Source: an uncultured Eubacteriales bacterium
Lineage (GTDB): Bacteria; Bacillota; Clostridia; Oscillospirales; Acutalibacteraceae
DNA: 5,461 nucleotides
Assembly: GCA_900319255.1 (NCBI GenBank)
Contig: ONNU01000272.1
Location: 1 to 5,461 of the forward strand
Reading direction: 5' to 3'
The notes below the pieces were generated by a model. The model was given only the letters and a program-made list of their open reading frames with translations. It searched no databases and was not told the origin of the DNA. Made by a program: the position numbers and the translations under genes. This document shows, piece after piece, positions 1 to 5,436 of this stretch; the stretch's first letter is position 1, and every line of letters begins with the position of its first letter.

Positions 1-140
1 CCTTAAGAGGGGGGCGCAGCCCTCCTCTTGTGGTTCTCCCCTTTTGTCCGCAGCGGCTCAGCCGCTGCCCTGGAAGAAGTCAGCAAACAATAGAAGCCAG
101 GGTATAAAGAATAAATCCCGATTTCGCTGTTCTACTTTAT
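1..140 (+). repeat. Left copy of inverted structured repeat element (cut by window edge)
   Basis: Bases 1-96 match the reverse complement of 5327-5423 almost perfectly, with only a few substitutions and single-base indels. A weaker match continues to about base 140 (for example taaagaataa at 104-113 and ctttat near 135-140). The element holds a stem at 5-14/20-29 (aagagggggg with ccctcctctt, one G-T pair, loop cgcag) and a perfect 8-bp hairpin at 50-57/61-68. Bases 1-2 (cc) look like the end of an outer arm whose mate, ggttctccccttttg, is at 32-46, so the element should continue left of the window. It lies downstream of the YesL-like gene, where it could end the transcript. Identity of the family is unknown to me; REP- or MITE-like is an inference. 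Confidence 0.85.
50..68. other. Perfect 8-bp hairpin inside left repeat
   Basis: Bases gcagcggc (50-57) and gccgctgc (61-68) are exact reverse complements with the 3-base loop tca. The matching hairpin in the right copy (5355-5374) has the same stem but a different 4-base loop, so the stem is conserved and the loop is not. Confidence 0.8.
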
Positions 141-268
141 TGCCCTGAGCCATACTTCATCAGTATTTCTGCCTTGGTCAGTCAAAAGGTGGAAACCCTT
201 TCCTTACCCCCCTCAGTTGCCAGGACTTTAACAGCTGCCCGAACCGCAGGGCGCGGCTCCGGCTATTA

Positions 269-1186
269 TCATTTTCCCTCTTTTGCAGAGCTTTTTTCAA
301 GCATCTCTGCGATCTTTTTCCTTTTGAGCATCTTTCCGCCAAGAAATACAAATTCCTCAGGGTCGCCCTTTGAAAGTCTGATCAGCTCGTCTGTATCGGG
401 AATATATTCCTCTTCCCTTTCTTTTCTGACGGGCACTTCGTTTTTTTCGTCGGTATAGGGGTTTATCACACTTTTTTCAATGGTCTGATATGTATTGTAC
501 ACAACGATATATGCGCACAGTACCGGCAGGAACAGCAGCAGCGGTACTGTCAGGATAAGCAGTGAAATAAGCGCATCCCTTATGAGAAGAAATACCGAAA
601 ATACCATTATCGACACCAGCGCAAGGGAAAGTATAACCTTGATATGCCCCCCGATGCCGCCGAGAAACAGCAGTACGGAATTTTTCAGCGCCTGTCCCGG
701 GTTGATATCAACGGTTACAAGCATCGTCAGGAGAGAGTTCTGAAGACTGATATAAAACAGCACGAATATCAGACTGGAAATGAATGCCATAAGAATGACC
801 GGGTTTGAAAGATTTCCCCTGTACAGCGAAAAGGTCAGGGCAATCCCCCCTACCACAGGGTAGCCTATCAGTCCGTTCACAAGAAAGCTTTTCCATGAGC
901 TTCTCATTCCCTTTTTGAAATCCCGCAGCGCCTTCAGTTCCTCGTTCATCGTGACACGCCGCACACAGTAAAACAGTCCCGCAGAAAACGGGGACAGCAG
1001 CGGTATCAGCAGAAGATATGCAAATATATTCAGCGGGACAAACAGATTTATCAGCAGTATCGCTCCCCCGGATATTATCAGCGGTATGCAGAACAGCAGG
1101 TTCACAAGGGCAAGCTGCCCTAAATTATCAAGATATCCGCCAAAAAAATCAGATAATCCGTATTTCCTCTTTTTATTATTCTTCAT
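269..1186 (-). CDS. YesL/DUF624-like multi-pass membrane protein
   Basis: This encodes 305 aa from ATG 1186. A GTG two codons upstream (1192) is less likely, because the GGAAG ribosome binding site at 1194-1198 lies only one base from it but seven from the ATG. About six hydrophobic segments are visible (counting from the GTG: roughly 26-50, 52-76, 103-124, 131-160, 171-203, 208-232). They are followed by a charged cytoplasmic-looking tail of about 70 residues rich in Glu, Lys and Arg. The N-terminal pattern (a short amphipathic start, then NLLFCIPLI and a Gly-rich turn) and the segment DFKKGMRSSWKSFL after helix 2 resemble the YesL/DUF624 family, which has no settled biochemical role. It lies 61 bases after the SpoIIM-like gene and is probably co-transcribed with it. 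The family call is by eye and could be wrong; the membrane topology is much safer. Confidence 0.6.
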   Translation of the reverse strand: MKNNKKRKYGLSDFFGGYLDNLGQLALVNLLFCIPLIISGGAILLINLFVPLNIFAYLLLIPLLSPFSAGLFYCVRRVTMNEELKALRDFKKGMRSSWKSFLVNGLIGYPVVGGIALTFSLYRGNLSNPVILMAFISSLIFVLFYISLQNSLLTMLVTVDINPGQALKNSVLLFLGGIGGHIKVILSLALVSIMVFSVFLLIRDALISLLILTVPLLLFLPVLCAYIVVYNTYQTIEKSVINPYTDEKNEVPVRKEREEEYIPDTDELIRLSKGDPEEFVFLGGKMLKRKKIAEMLEKSSAKEGK

Positions 1187-1193
1187 TATCACA

Positions 1194-1198
1194 CTTCC
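1194..1198 (-). promoter_or_regulatory. Ribosome binding site that decides the YesL-like start
   Basis: GGAAG on the minus strand sits seven bases before ATG 1186 and one base before GTG 1192, which favours the ATG as initiator. Confidence 0.6.
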
Positions 1199-1247
1199 AT
1201 TTAATATTTTTACGCTAAGCCGTAAGCTTTTCCTGCCCGGTGCAACG

Positions 1248-1901
1248 CTAAAATCCGAACAGCCATGACAGCATCAGCGACAAAAGCATATCAACAGTAC
1301 ACGCAAGCACCGTCAGAAAAAGCAGCCACAGCATTGAAATAAAGTATCTTTTCAGCTGCAGTCCGGATGCGCAGCCTTCGGGTTCGTCTCCGCTTCGCAG
1401 CAGTCTGCATAATTTCAGGGAATTCATAAAGGCTTCCCTTGAAGCCGCAGATATCACAGCTGCAAAAACAAGCGCTCCGGGAAGTATCACCAGAATATTA
1501 TATATGATCCCGTTGACACCGCAGCTTGAATAGATAAAGCCGGCGATCAGCCCATAGCCGTAGCCCTTGAGAAAGGGCAGCGCAATGACCGCCGCCTCCC
1601 CCCACAGGGTCAGCCCCAGCAGAAAGACCGCAAGCAGAAACAGGAAATTTGACGCAAGGGATGCTGTAAAAAGCGCCAGCGCATTTCCAGAGCTGCGAAG
1701 CTGGATATTGGTGAGAAAGATCAGATCAAGCTTTTTCATCATCCCGCTGTCCGCGTATTTGCTGCTGACAGCGCCAAGCGCCGCTCCTGCGATCACAGCC
1801 GACAGAAACAGCAGAAGAAGAAGTCCCGCCTTCCGGTCAGCTCCGGGATCATCTGACGGCATGAGTTTATTTATCCTTCCGGAGAATATTATACCCTTCA
1901 T
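1248..1901 (-). CDS. SpoIIM-like (stage II sporulation protein M / DUF95) membrane protein
   Basis: This encodes 217 aa, the usual length of SpoIIM proteins. Five hydrophobic helices are visible, at about 26-46, 80-99, 103-125, 131-153 and 187-215. The central block is typical of the family: a FLLGLTLWG helix end (93-101), then a LPFLKGYGYGLIAGFI stretch (108-123) and an ILPGALVF segment (139-146). The start is supported by GGTGAT, part of the extended Shine-Dalgarno sequence, six bases before ATG 1901. In Bacillus, SpoIIM belongs to the SpoIID-SpoIIM-SpoIIP engulfment complex, but family members also occur in non-sporulating bacteria. Here there is no sporulation gene beside it, so that role should not be assumed. 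It shares strand and close spacing with the YesL-like gene. An in-frame upstream segment with two stop codons is described separately. Confidence 0.7.
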   Translation of the reverse strand: MKGIIFSGRINKLMPSDDPGADRKAGLLLLLFLSAVIAGAALGAVSSKYADSGMMKKLDLIFLTNIQLRSSGNALALFTASLASNFLFLLAVFLLGLTLWGEAAVIALPFLKGYGYGLIAGFIYSSCGVNGIIYNILVILPGALVFAAVISAASREAFMNSLKLCRLLRSGDEPEGCASGLQLKRYFISMLWLLFLTVLACTVDMLLSLMLSWLFGF

Positions 1902-1910
1902 AATCCTATC
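1902..1910 (-). promoter_or_regulatory. GGTGAT-type ribosome binding site of the SpoIIM-like gene
   Basis: Minus-strand gggtgataggatt precedes ATG 1901. GGTGAT matches the 3' half of the full anti-Shine-Dalgarno complement (AAGGAGGTGAT), with a six-base spacer. The stop of a nine-codon overlapping frame (ATG at 1938) falls inside it. Confidence 0.45.
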
Positions 1911-1937
1911 ACCCGTTTTTTTGATCTTCCCGGTTCA

Positions 1938-1997
1938 TCACTTTGCTTCACCGGGCGGTTGATAATAATTATGCTGAATATATGCCGGAATATTCAT
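1938..1997 (-). other. 19-codon upstream frame, in phase with the SpoIIM-like gene, ending TGA TGA
   Basis: ATG 1997 follows AGAGGG (2002-2007) by four bases and opens a 19-residue peptide, MNIPAYIQHNYYQPPGEAK. It ends at two consecutive TGA codons (1938-1940 and 1935-1937). The next 11 codons up to ATG 1901 are open and in the same frame. The Tyr/Gln/Pro-rich composition resembles cytoplasmic N-terminal tails of some membrane proteins. It may be a leader peptide translated just before the SpoIIM-like gene, or the remains of a longer N-terminus of that gene. Translation is not proven. Confidence 0.3.
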
Positions 1998-2021
1998 AGC
2001 GCCCTCTGCACTTTAGATCTT

Positions 2022-2056
2022 ACCACTAAACGCTAACCACTAATCACTAACCACTA
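2022..2056. repeat. Five tandem heptamers (ACCACTA type) at the metH stop codon
   Basis: On the plus strand the units are accacta, aacgcta, accacta, atcacta and accacta, without spacers. Three units are identical and the other two differ at one or two bases. On the minus strand the consensus is TAGTGGT, and the first unit starts with the TAG stop codon of metH. Short heptanucleotide tandem repeats of this kind are known in intergenic DNA of some bacteria. No function is visible. Confidence 0.8.
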
Positions 2057-4450
2057 CTTCCTATAAAACTCCTCAGCAAATCTTACGCTGTCCATTGCGT
2101 CGGGACCATAGTGGTCAGCTCCGATCATATCTGCGTATTCCTGATTCAGTACTGCTCCGCCTACGATTGTTTTTATGCCCGGGTCGGTCTTATTCAGAAG
2201 CTTTATCGTTTCCTCCATCGCCGGAACTGTCGTTGTCATAAGGGCGCTAAGTCCTACCAGCTTACAGTTATGCTCTACCGCACATTCCACGATCTTTTCC
2301 GGCGGAACATCCCTGCCCAGATCATAAACCGTAAAGCCGTAGCTTTCCATCAGAACCTTTACGATATTTTTGCCTATATCATGTATATCTCCCTTGACTG
2401 TCGCAAGAACGATAGCCTTGCTTTTATCGCTCTGCTCGGTGGGGATATTCTTTTTTACGATCTCAAAGGCTGCTGATGCTGCGTCCGCGCTCATAAGAAG
2501 CTGGGGAAGGTAGGCTTTTTTCTGCTCAAAGGCTGTGCCTATCTCATTCAGCGCCGGGATTATATGGTCATTTATGATATCAAGGGGAGCTATGGTTTTT
2601 ATCAGCTCTGCGGTCATTGCAGCGGCGCTTTCTTTAAGACCCTTGACTATGGAGCTGTGCAGGCTGTCTGCGCCAGTGCCGTTTCCTGACGAAGCTGATG
2701 CTGAACCTGCTTTTGCTGAGGACAGCGCGGGAATATCCTCGATCGCTGACGCATAATTTATATAATCCGTGCATCCGCTGTCAAGCATATTCAGCGCTCT
2801 GTATGCATAGAATACATTCATCATAGGCGCAGAGAAAGGGTTCATTATCGCGCAGTTAAGTCCTGCCTGCATCGCATTTGCATAAAAGGTCGATGTGATA
2901 AGCTCTCTTTTCGGCAGTCCGAAGGATATATTTGATATGCCAAGACTTGTCTTTACACCAAGCCCTCTGATCTGTCTCACGGCTTCAAGTGTTACCTTTG
3001 CGCTTTCGGGGTTTGATGATATGGTCAGCGCAAGGGGGTCAACGATGATCTCCTTTTTTGAAATGCCGTATTCTGCAGCGCGTCTGATAATATTTTCAGC
3101 AACCCTTGTCCTGCCCTCAGCTGTTTCGGGGATGCCGCTTTCATCAATGGTCAGCGCGATAAGCCCGCCGCCGTACTTCTGCACAAGCGGCAGAACAGCA
3201 TTCATGCTTTCCTCTGTGCCGTTTACGGAATTGACAAGGGGCTTGCCGTTATACATACGCATTGCGGCTTCAAGGGTCTCCGGTTTTGTTGAATCTATCT
3301 GCAAAGGAAGATCTGTGACCGACTGTATTGATGAAATGCATTTTTTCATCATTTCGGTTTCGTCTATCTCGGGAAGTCCCACATTGACATCAAGCACATG
3401 ACATCCGGCATCCGTCTGTTTTATAGCTTCGTTCAGGATATAATTGAGATCCCCGGCTCTGAGGGCTTCCTTTAGTTTTTTCTTTCCCGTAGGATTTATG
3501 CGCTCGCCGATAAGTATGGGATCATCCCCCACATACACCGCATGGGTATAGGAGGAAACGCAGGTGAAGCTCTTTTCCTCCGGCAGGCTGTAGGGCAAAT
3601 CGGCAGTCTTTTCTTTAAGTATCCTTATAAACTCCGGTGTCGTTCCGCAGCAGCCGCCCAGTATCGCTGCGCCGCCCTCTGCAAGCTTTACCATATAACC
3701 GGCAAATTCCTCTGCGCCGATATTATAAACGGTTTCGCCGTCCTTCATTTCCGGCAGTCCGGCGTTGGGGTTGACTATGACAGGGAGAGAGGAATATTTC
3801 CTGAATTCCCCGATGATATCAAGCATCATATCGGGTCCCAGTGAGCAGTTCATTCCCACAGCGTCAACTCTCAGTCCCTCAAGCATAGCGATCATCGCTC
3901 CGGGATCCGCCCCGGTCATCAGCTTTCCGCTTGCGTCATACACATTGGTGACAAATATGGGAAGATCACAGTTTTCCTTTGCCGCAAGAACAGCCGCCTT
4001 TGTTTCGTAGCTGTCATTCATGGTTTCGATCAGCACAAGGTCAGCTCCGCATCCTTCGGCTGCCCTGATATTATCGGCAAAGATCGACACTGCATCCTCG
4101 AAGCTCAGCGGTCCCAGCGGTTCAAGAAGCTGACCCGTAGGTCCCATATCAAAGGCAACATATGCCTCTTCCCTGCCCTGAGCCGCTTTTTTTGCGCAGC
4201 TTATGCCGGCTTTTATCAGCTCATCATAATTTTCAAATTTGACCCTGTTGATACCGAAGGTATTGGTCTTTACGATATTTGCGCCTGCGTCAAAATATTG
4301 CTCATGCAGGCTGGTGATCCTTTCCGGGTATGTCAGGTTCCACAGCTCCGGAGGCTGACCCGCAGGCAGTCCTATCTTTTGCAGTGCAGTACCTGTACCG
4401 CCGTCAAAATATACTCTTTTTTCTTTTATAAGCTCCGTTATCTTTTTCAT
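2054..4450 (-). CDS. metH: Cobalamin-dependent methionine synthase lacking the reactivation domain
   Basis: The 798-aa cytoplasmic enzyme transfers a methyl group from 5-methyltetrahydrofolate through cobalamin to homocysteine, giving methionine and tetrahydrofolate. Domains in order are: homocysteine-binding barrel (about 1-290) with zinc ligands C202 (GMNCSLGPD) and C267/C268 (GGCCGTTPE); folate (pterin)-binding barrel (about 308-565) with IGERINPTGKKKL, DVNVGLPEID and DSTKPETLEA; a Ser/Ala/Gly linker (about 576-598); B12 cap (about 599-670) with MSADAASAAF; and B12 Rossmann domain (about 676-798) with the KGDIHDIGKN motif, where H690 is the cobalt ligand of the DxHxxG signature, and GGAVLNQEYA. 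E. coli MetH is about 1,227 aa; the missing C-terminal part is the SAM/flavodoxin reactivation domain, which is encoded by the gene just upstream. ATG 4450 overlaps that gene's stop as ATGA and follows GGGGAT by six bases, so translation is probably coupled. All key residues expected for catalysis are present. Confidence 0.97.
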   Translation of the reverse strand: MKKITELIKEKRVYFDGGTGTALQKIGLPAGQPPELWNLTYPERITSLHEQYFDAGANIVKTNTFGINRVKFENYDELIKAGISCAKKAAQGREEAYVAFDMGPTGQLLEPLGPLSFEDAVSIFADNIRAAEGCGADLVLIETMNDSYETKAAVLAAKENCDLPIFVTNVYDASGKLMTGADPGAMIAMLEGLRVDAVGMNCSLGPDMMLDIIGEFRKYSSLPVIVNPNAGLPEMKDGETVYNIGAEEFAGYMVKLAEGGAAILGGCCGTTPEFIRILKEKTADLPYSLPEEKSFTCVSSYTHAVYVGDDPILIGERINPTGKKKLKEALRAGDLNYILNEAIKQTDAGCHVLDVNVGLPEIDETEMMKKCISSIQSVTDLPLQIDSTKPETLEAAMRMYNGKPLVNSVNGTEESMNAVLPLVQKYGGGLIALTIDESGIPETAEGRTRVAENIIRRAAEYGISKKEIIVDPLALTISSNPESAKVTLEAVRQIRGLGVKTSLGISNISFGLPKRELITSTFYANAMQAGLNCAIMNPFSAPMMNVFYAYRALNMLDSGCTDYINYASAIEDIPALSSAKAGSASASSGNGTGADSLHSSIVKGLKESAAAMTAELIKTIAPLDIINDHIIPALNEIGTAFEQKKAYLPQLLMSADAASAAFEIVKKNIPTEQSDKSKAIVLATVKGDIHDIGKNIVKVLMESYGFTVYDLGRDVPPEKIVECAVEHNCKLVGLSALMTTTVPAMEETIKLLNKTDPGIKTIVGGAVLNQEYADMIGADHYGPDAMDSVRFAEEFYRK
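2657..2725 (-). other. Low-complexity linker of MetH between folate and B12 modules
   Basis: Codons 576-598 encode an almost purely Ser/Ala/Gly stretch (such as SAKAGSASASSGNGTGAD) between the folate barrel and the B12 cap. MetH must swing its B12 module between three active sites, so a flexible tether here makes functional sense; that reading is inference. Confidence 0.6.
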
Positions 4451-5022
4451 GTTCTTATCCCCATTATAGCAGTGATTGATTTCATTGGTGTCATTAAATA
4501 TGCGTTGTCAAGTGTTATTCCCAATAGTCCGTGAGCGTCCAGTCTTTCAAGAAAGGGCTTCTGGAAGGACAGAGAAAAATCTCCGTAGCCGGGACTGAAT
4601 CTCGGCGCAGTTTTAAGCACGCCCCTCATTTTTGCAGAAGCGTAGTCTGCAAATGAATCAACAGCCGCTGAAGCAAGGGCATCCGTCACGAAATATTCAG
4701 CCTGCGATACGATCCTGAGCTTTGCAAGCTCTCTGTCAACATTGATCCCGGCGGTCAGCGCCATTGCAAAGACCTCTTTGCACCCTTTGAGATTATTATA
4801 CAGCTGTCGGCTTTCCACCGTCATAAAGTCAAAAGCGCAGACATTCTCCCGGGGTACATCAAGCCTTATTCTGATATAGGCGCATTTATAGTCAATTATC
4901 TCCATCAGTCTTTTTTTACAGCTTTCAATAAGATCATCGTTATAGCCTCTTGCTGTTCCGAGTCTTTGCGCAAGCTCATTCTGATTTATTTCCACCTCAT
5001 CCGAAGCTGCTCTTACCATCAT
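4447..5022 (-). CDS. Free-standing methionine synthase reactivation-domain protein
   Basis: The protein is 191 aa from ATG 5022 (190 from ATG 5019). It matches the vitamin-B12-dependent methionine synthase activation domain (Met_synt_B12). The SAM-binding RxxxGY signature appears as RFSPGYGD near the C-terminus. It is followed by the conserved SFQKPFLERLDA stretch, a LGITLDNAYLMTP segment and the KS-containing end. Upstream are an ALTAGINVDRE block and a helix with FVTDALASAAVDSFADY. It should help restore cob(II)alamin MetH using SAM and reduced flavodoxin. A comparable split is known in Thermotoga maritima (TM0268/TM0269). Start choice is uncertain: AGGA lies four and seven bases before ATG 5022/5019, giving a family-like N-terminus (VRAASDEVEIN). 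TTG 5043/5040 follow AAAGGGG, and ATG 5073 has no ribosome binding site. It overlaps metH by four bases. Confidence 0.9.
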   Translation of the reverse strand: MMVRAASDEVEINQNELAQRLGTARGYNDDLIESCKKRLMEIIDYKCAYIRIRLDVPRENVCAFDFMTVESRQLYNNLKGCKEVFAMALTAGINVDRELAKLRIVSQAEYFVTDALASAAVDSFADYASAKMRGVLKTAPRFSPGYGDFSLSFQKPFLERLDAHGLLGITLDNAYLMTPMKSITAIMGIRT

Positions 5023-5051
5023 AATATCCTGATTTCTCAACAATTCCGCCC

Positions 5052-5081
5052 CTTTCGTCCGGACATTCCGCATCCGGAAAG
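5052..5081 (-). promoter_or_regulatory. Leader hairpin overlapping a possible Shine-Dalgarno sequence
   Basis: On the minus strand CTTT-CCGGA (5081-5073) can pair with TCCGG-AAAG (5063-5059 and 5055-5052), with a 3-base bulge and a 9-base loop. The 3' arm covers the AAAG of AAAGGGG (5055-5049), the best ribosome binding site for TTG 5043/5040. ATG 5073 would lie in the 5' arm and loop. This suggests the segment is 5' leader rather than coding, and that translation might be modulated. No known riboswitch class is recognised. Confidence 0.35.
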
Positions 5082-5105
5082 CAATTTCAGCCCTGTTCCC
5101 ACATA

Positions 5106-5134
5106 ATTATAACACATTCCCCGCGACTTGAAAA
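5106..5134 (-). promoter_or_regulatory. Sigma-A-type promoter of the activator-metH operon
   Basis: Minus strand: -10 TATAAT (5111-5106) is a perfect consensus, preceded by TGT (5114-5112) as an extended -10. The -35 is TTTTCA (5134-5129; 4 of 6 consensus bases) with a 17-base spacer. The predicted start is near 5099, about 26-77 bases before the candidate start codons. One arm of the 5119-5168 inverted repeat lies in the spacer, so a repressor or DNA structure there could control initiation. Confidence 0.65.
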
Positions 5135-5168
5135 GCCCTGGCGTGCCGCCAGTGTCATAATCGCGGGG
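5119..5168. promoter_or_regulatory. Nested inverted repeat spanning the metH operon promoter
   Basis: Plus-strand ccccgcga (5119-5126) and tcgcgggg (5161-5168) are perfect 8-bp inverted repeats. Between them ctggcg (5138-5143) and cgccag (5147-5152) form a 6-bp stem with a 3-base loop. The internal loop is asymmetric (11 and 8 bases). As DNA it could be an operator overlapping the promoter spacer. As RNA, made from a start farther upstream (for instance TATAAT at 5208-5203), it would be a stable structured leader. Confidence 0.55.
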
Positions 5169-5202
5169 CAGGTCTGACAATGCGTTGCTTTCATTCCCGC
5201 GT

Positions 5203-5208
5203 ATTATA
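5203..5208 (-). promoter_or_regulatory. Possible second -10 box upstream
   Basis: A perfect TATAAT occurs on the minus strand, but no good -35 lies 16-19 bases before it. If used, it would give a transcript that includes the nested inverted repeat at 5119-5168. Confidence 0.25.
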
Positions 5209-5282
5209 GTTGGATGGAAAAGGGGGATGAAATAATCCACAGCCAGCTCAGAGAGAGAAGAATATATCATTATTTTGAATGA

Positions 5283-5436
5283 CTAAAGCAGAAACACAGA
5301 TTCGGGAGTTATTCTTTACTTCCTGACTTCTATTGTTTGCTGACTTCTTCCAGGGCAGCGGCAAATGCCGCTGCGACAAAAGAGGAGAACCACAAGAGGT
5401 GGGCTGCGCCCCCCCTCTTAAGGTTCTCCCCTTTTG
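5283..5436 (-). repeat. Right copy of inverted structured repeat element
   Basis: Reading the minus strand, this copy repeats the left element: an outer nested palindrome (5377-5436), a perfect hairpin (5355-5374), then ctggaagaagtcagcaaaca (5352-5333) and a degenerate tail to about 5283. The outer 97 bases are nearly identical to bases 1-96. Differences are an extra G in the G-run, CCACC for CTCC-type bases in the stem, tcg for tccg, and a changed hairpin loop. It lies upstream of the metH operon promoter, facing the left copy, so the two enclose all four genes. Confidence 0.88.
5377..5436. terminator. Long nested hairpin, probable bidirectional terminator
   Basis: caaaagaggagaacc (5377-5391) pairs with ggttctccccttttg (5422-5436) at 14 of 15 positions. 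Inside, aagagg (5394-5399) pairs with cctctt (5414-5419) and ggg (5401-5403) with ccc (5410-5412). The A-run on one side and T-run on the other are the layout of a factor-independent terminator that works on both strands. It would insulate the metH operon from whatever lies to the right. It is part of the repeat element, so a role in DNA or RNA structure other than termination is also possible. Confidence 0.5.

Noticed and set aside
241..259. Hairpin after the YesL-like gene as its terminator
   Set aside because: The stem is 7 bp with a G-U pair and is not followed by a T-run on the minus strand; the left repeat element is the better terminator candidate.
174..458. 94-codon plus-strand open frame at the left side
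   Set aside because: It mostly lies antisense to the charged tail of the YesL-like protein; the Ser/Phe-rich product is a typical shadow of Glu/Lys codons.
1567..1962. 131-codon plus-strand open frame
   Set aside because: It is antisense to the SpoIIM-like gene, Arg/Ser-rich and without family resemblance.
2022..2056. CRISPR array
   Set aside because: The units are 7 bases long with no spacers, and no cas gene is nearby.
2895..3401. 168-codon plus-strand open frame inside metH
   Set aside because: It is fully antisense to the folate domain of MetH, whose motifs are intact; this is a shadow frame.
4463..4468. TATAAT on the minus strand just before metH
   Set aside because: It encodes part of the conserved C-terminus of the activator and has no -35 at proper spacing, so an internal promoter is not supported.
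5037..5270. 77-codon minus-strand open frame upstream of the activator gene
   Set aside because: It runs through the promoter and inverted repeat, has no recognisable domain or clear ribosome site, and its composition does not look coding.
5040..5330. Cobalamin or SAM riboswitch before the operon
   Set aside because: Only a B12-box-like fragment is seen; the GCCACTG core and overall architecture are absent, and the best promoter lies downstream of it.
1..5423. Transposon or integron with terminal inverted repeats
   Set aside because: There is no transposase, integrase or target-site duplication in view, and the enclosed genes look like ordinary core functions; the repeats are asymmetric structured elements.
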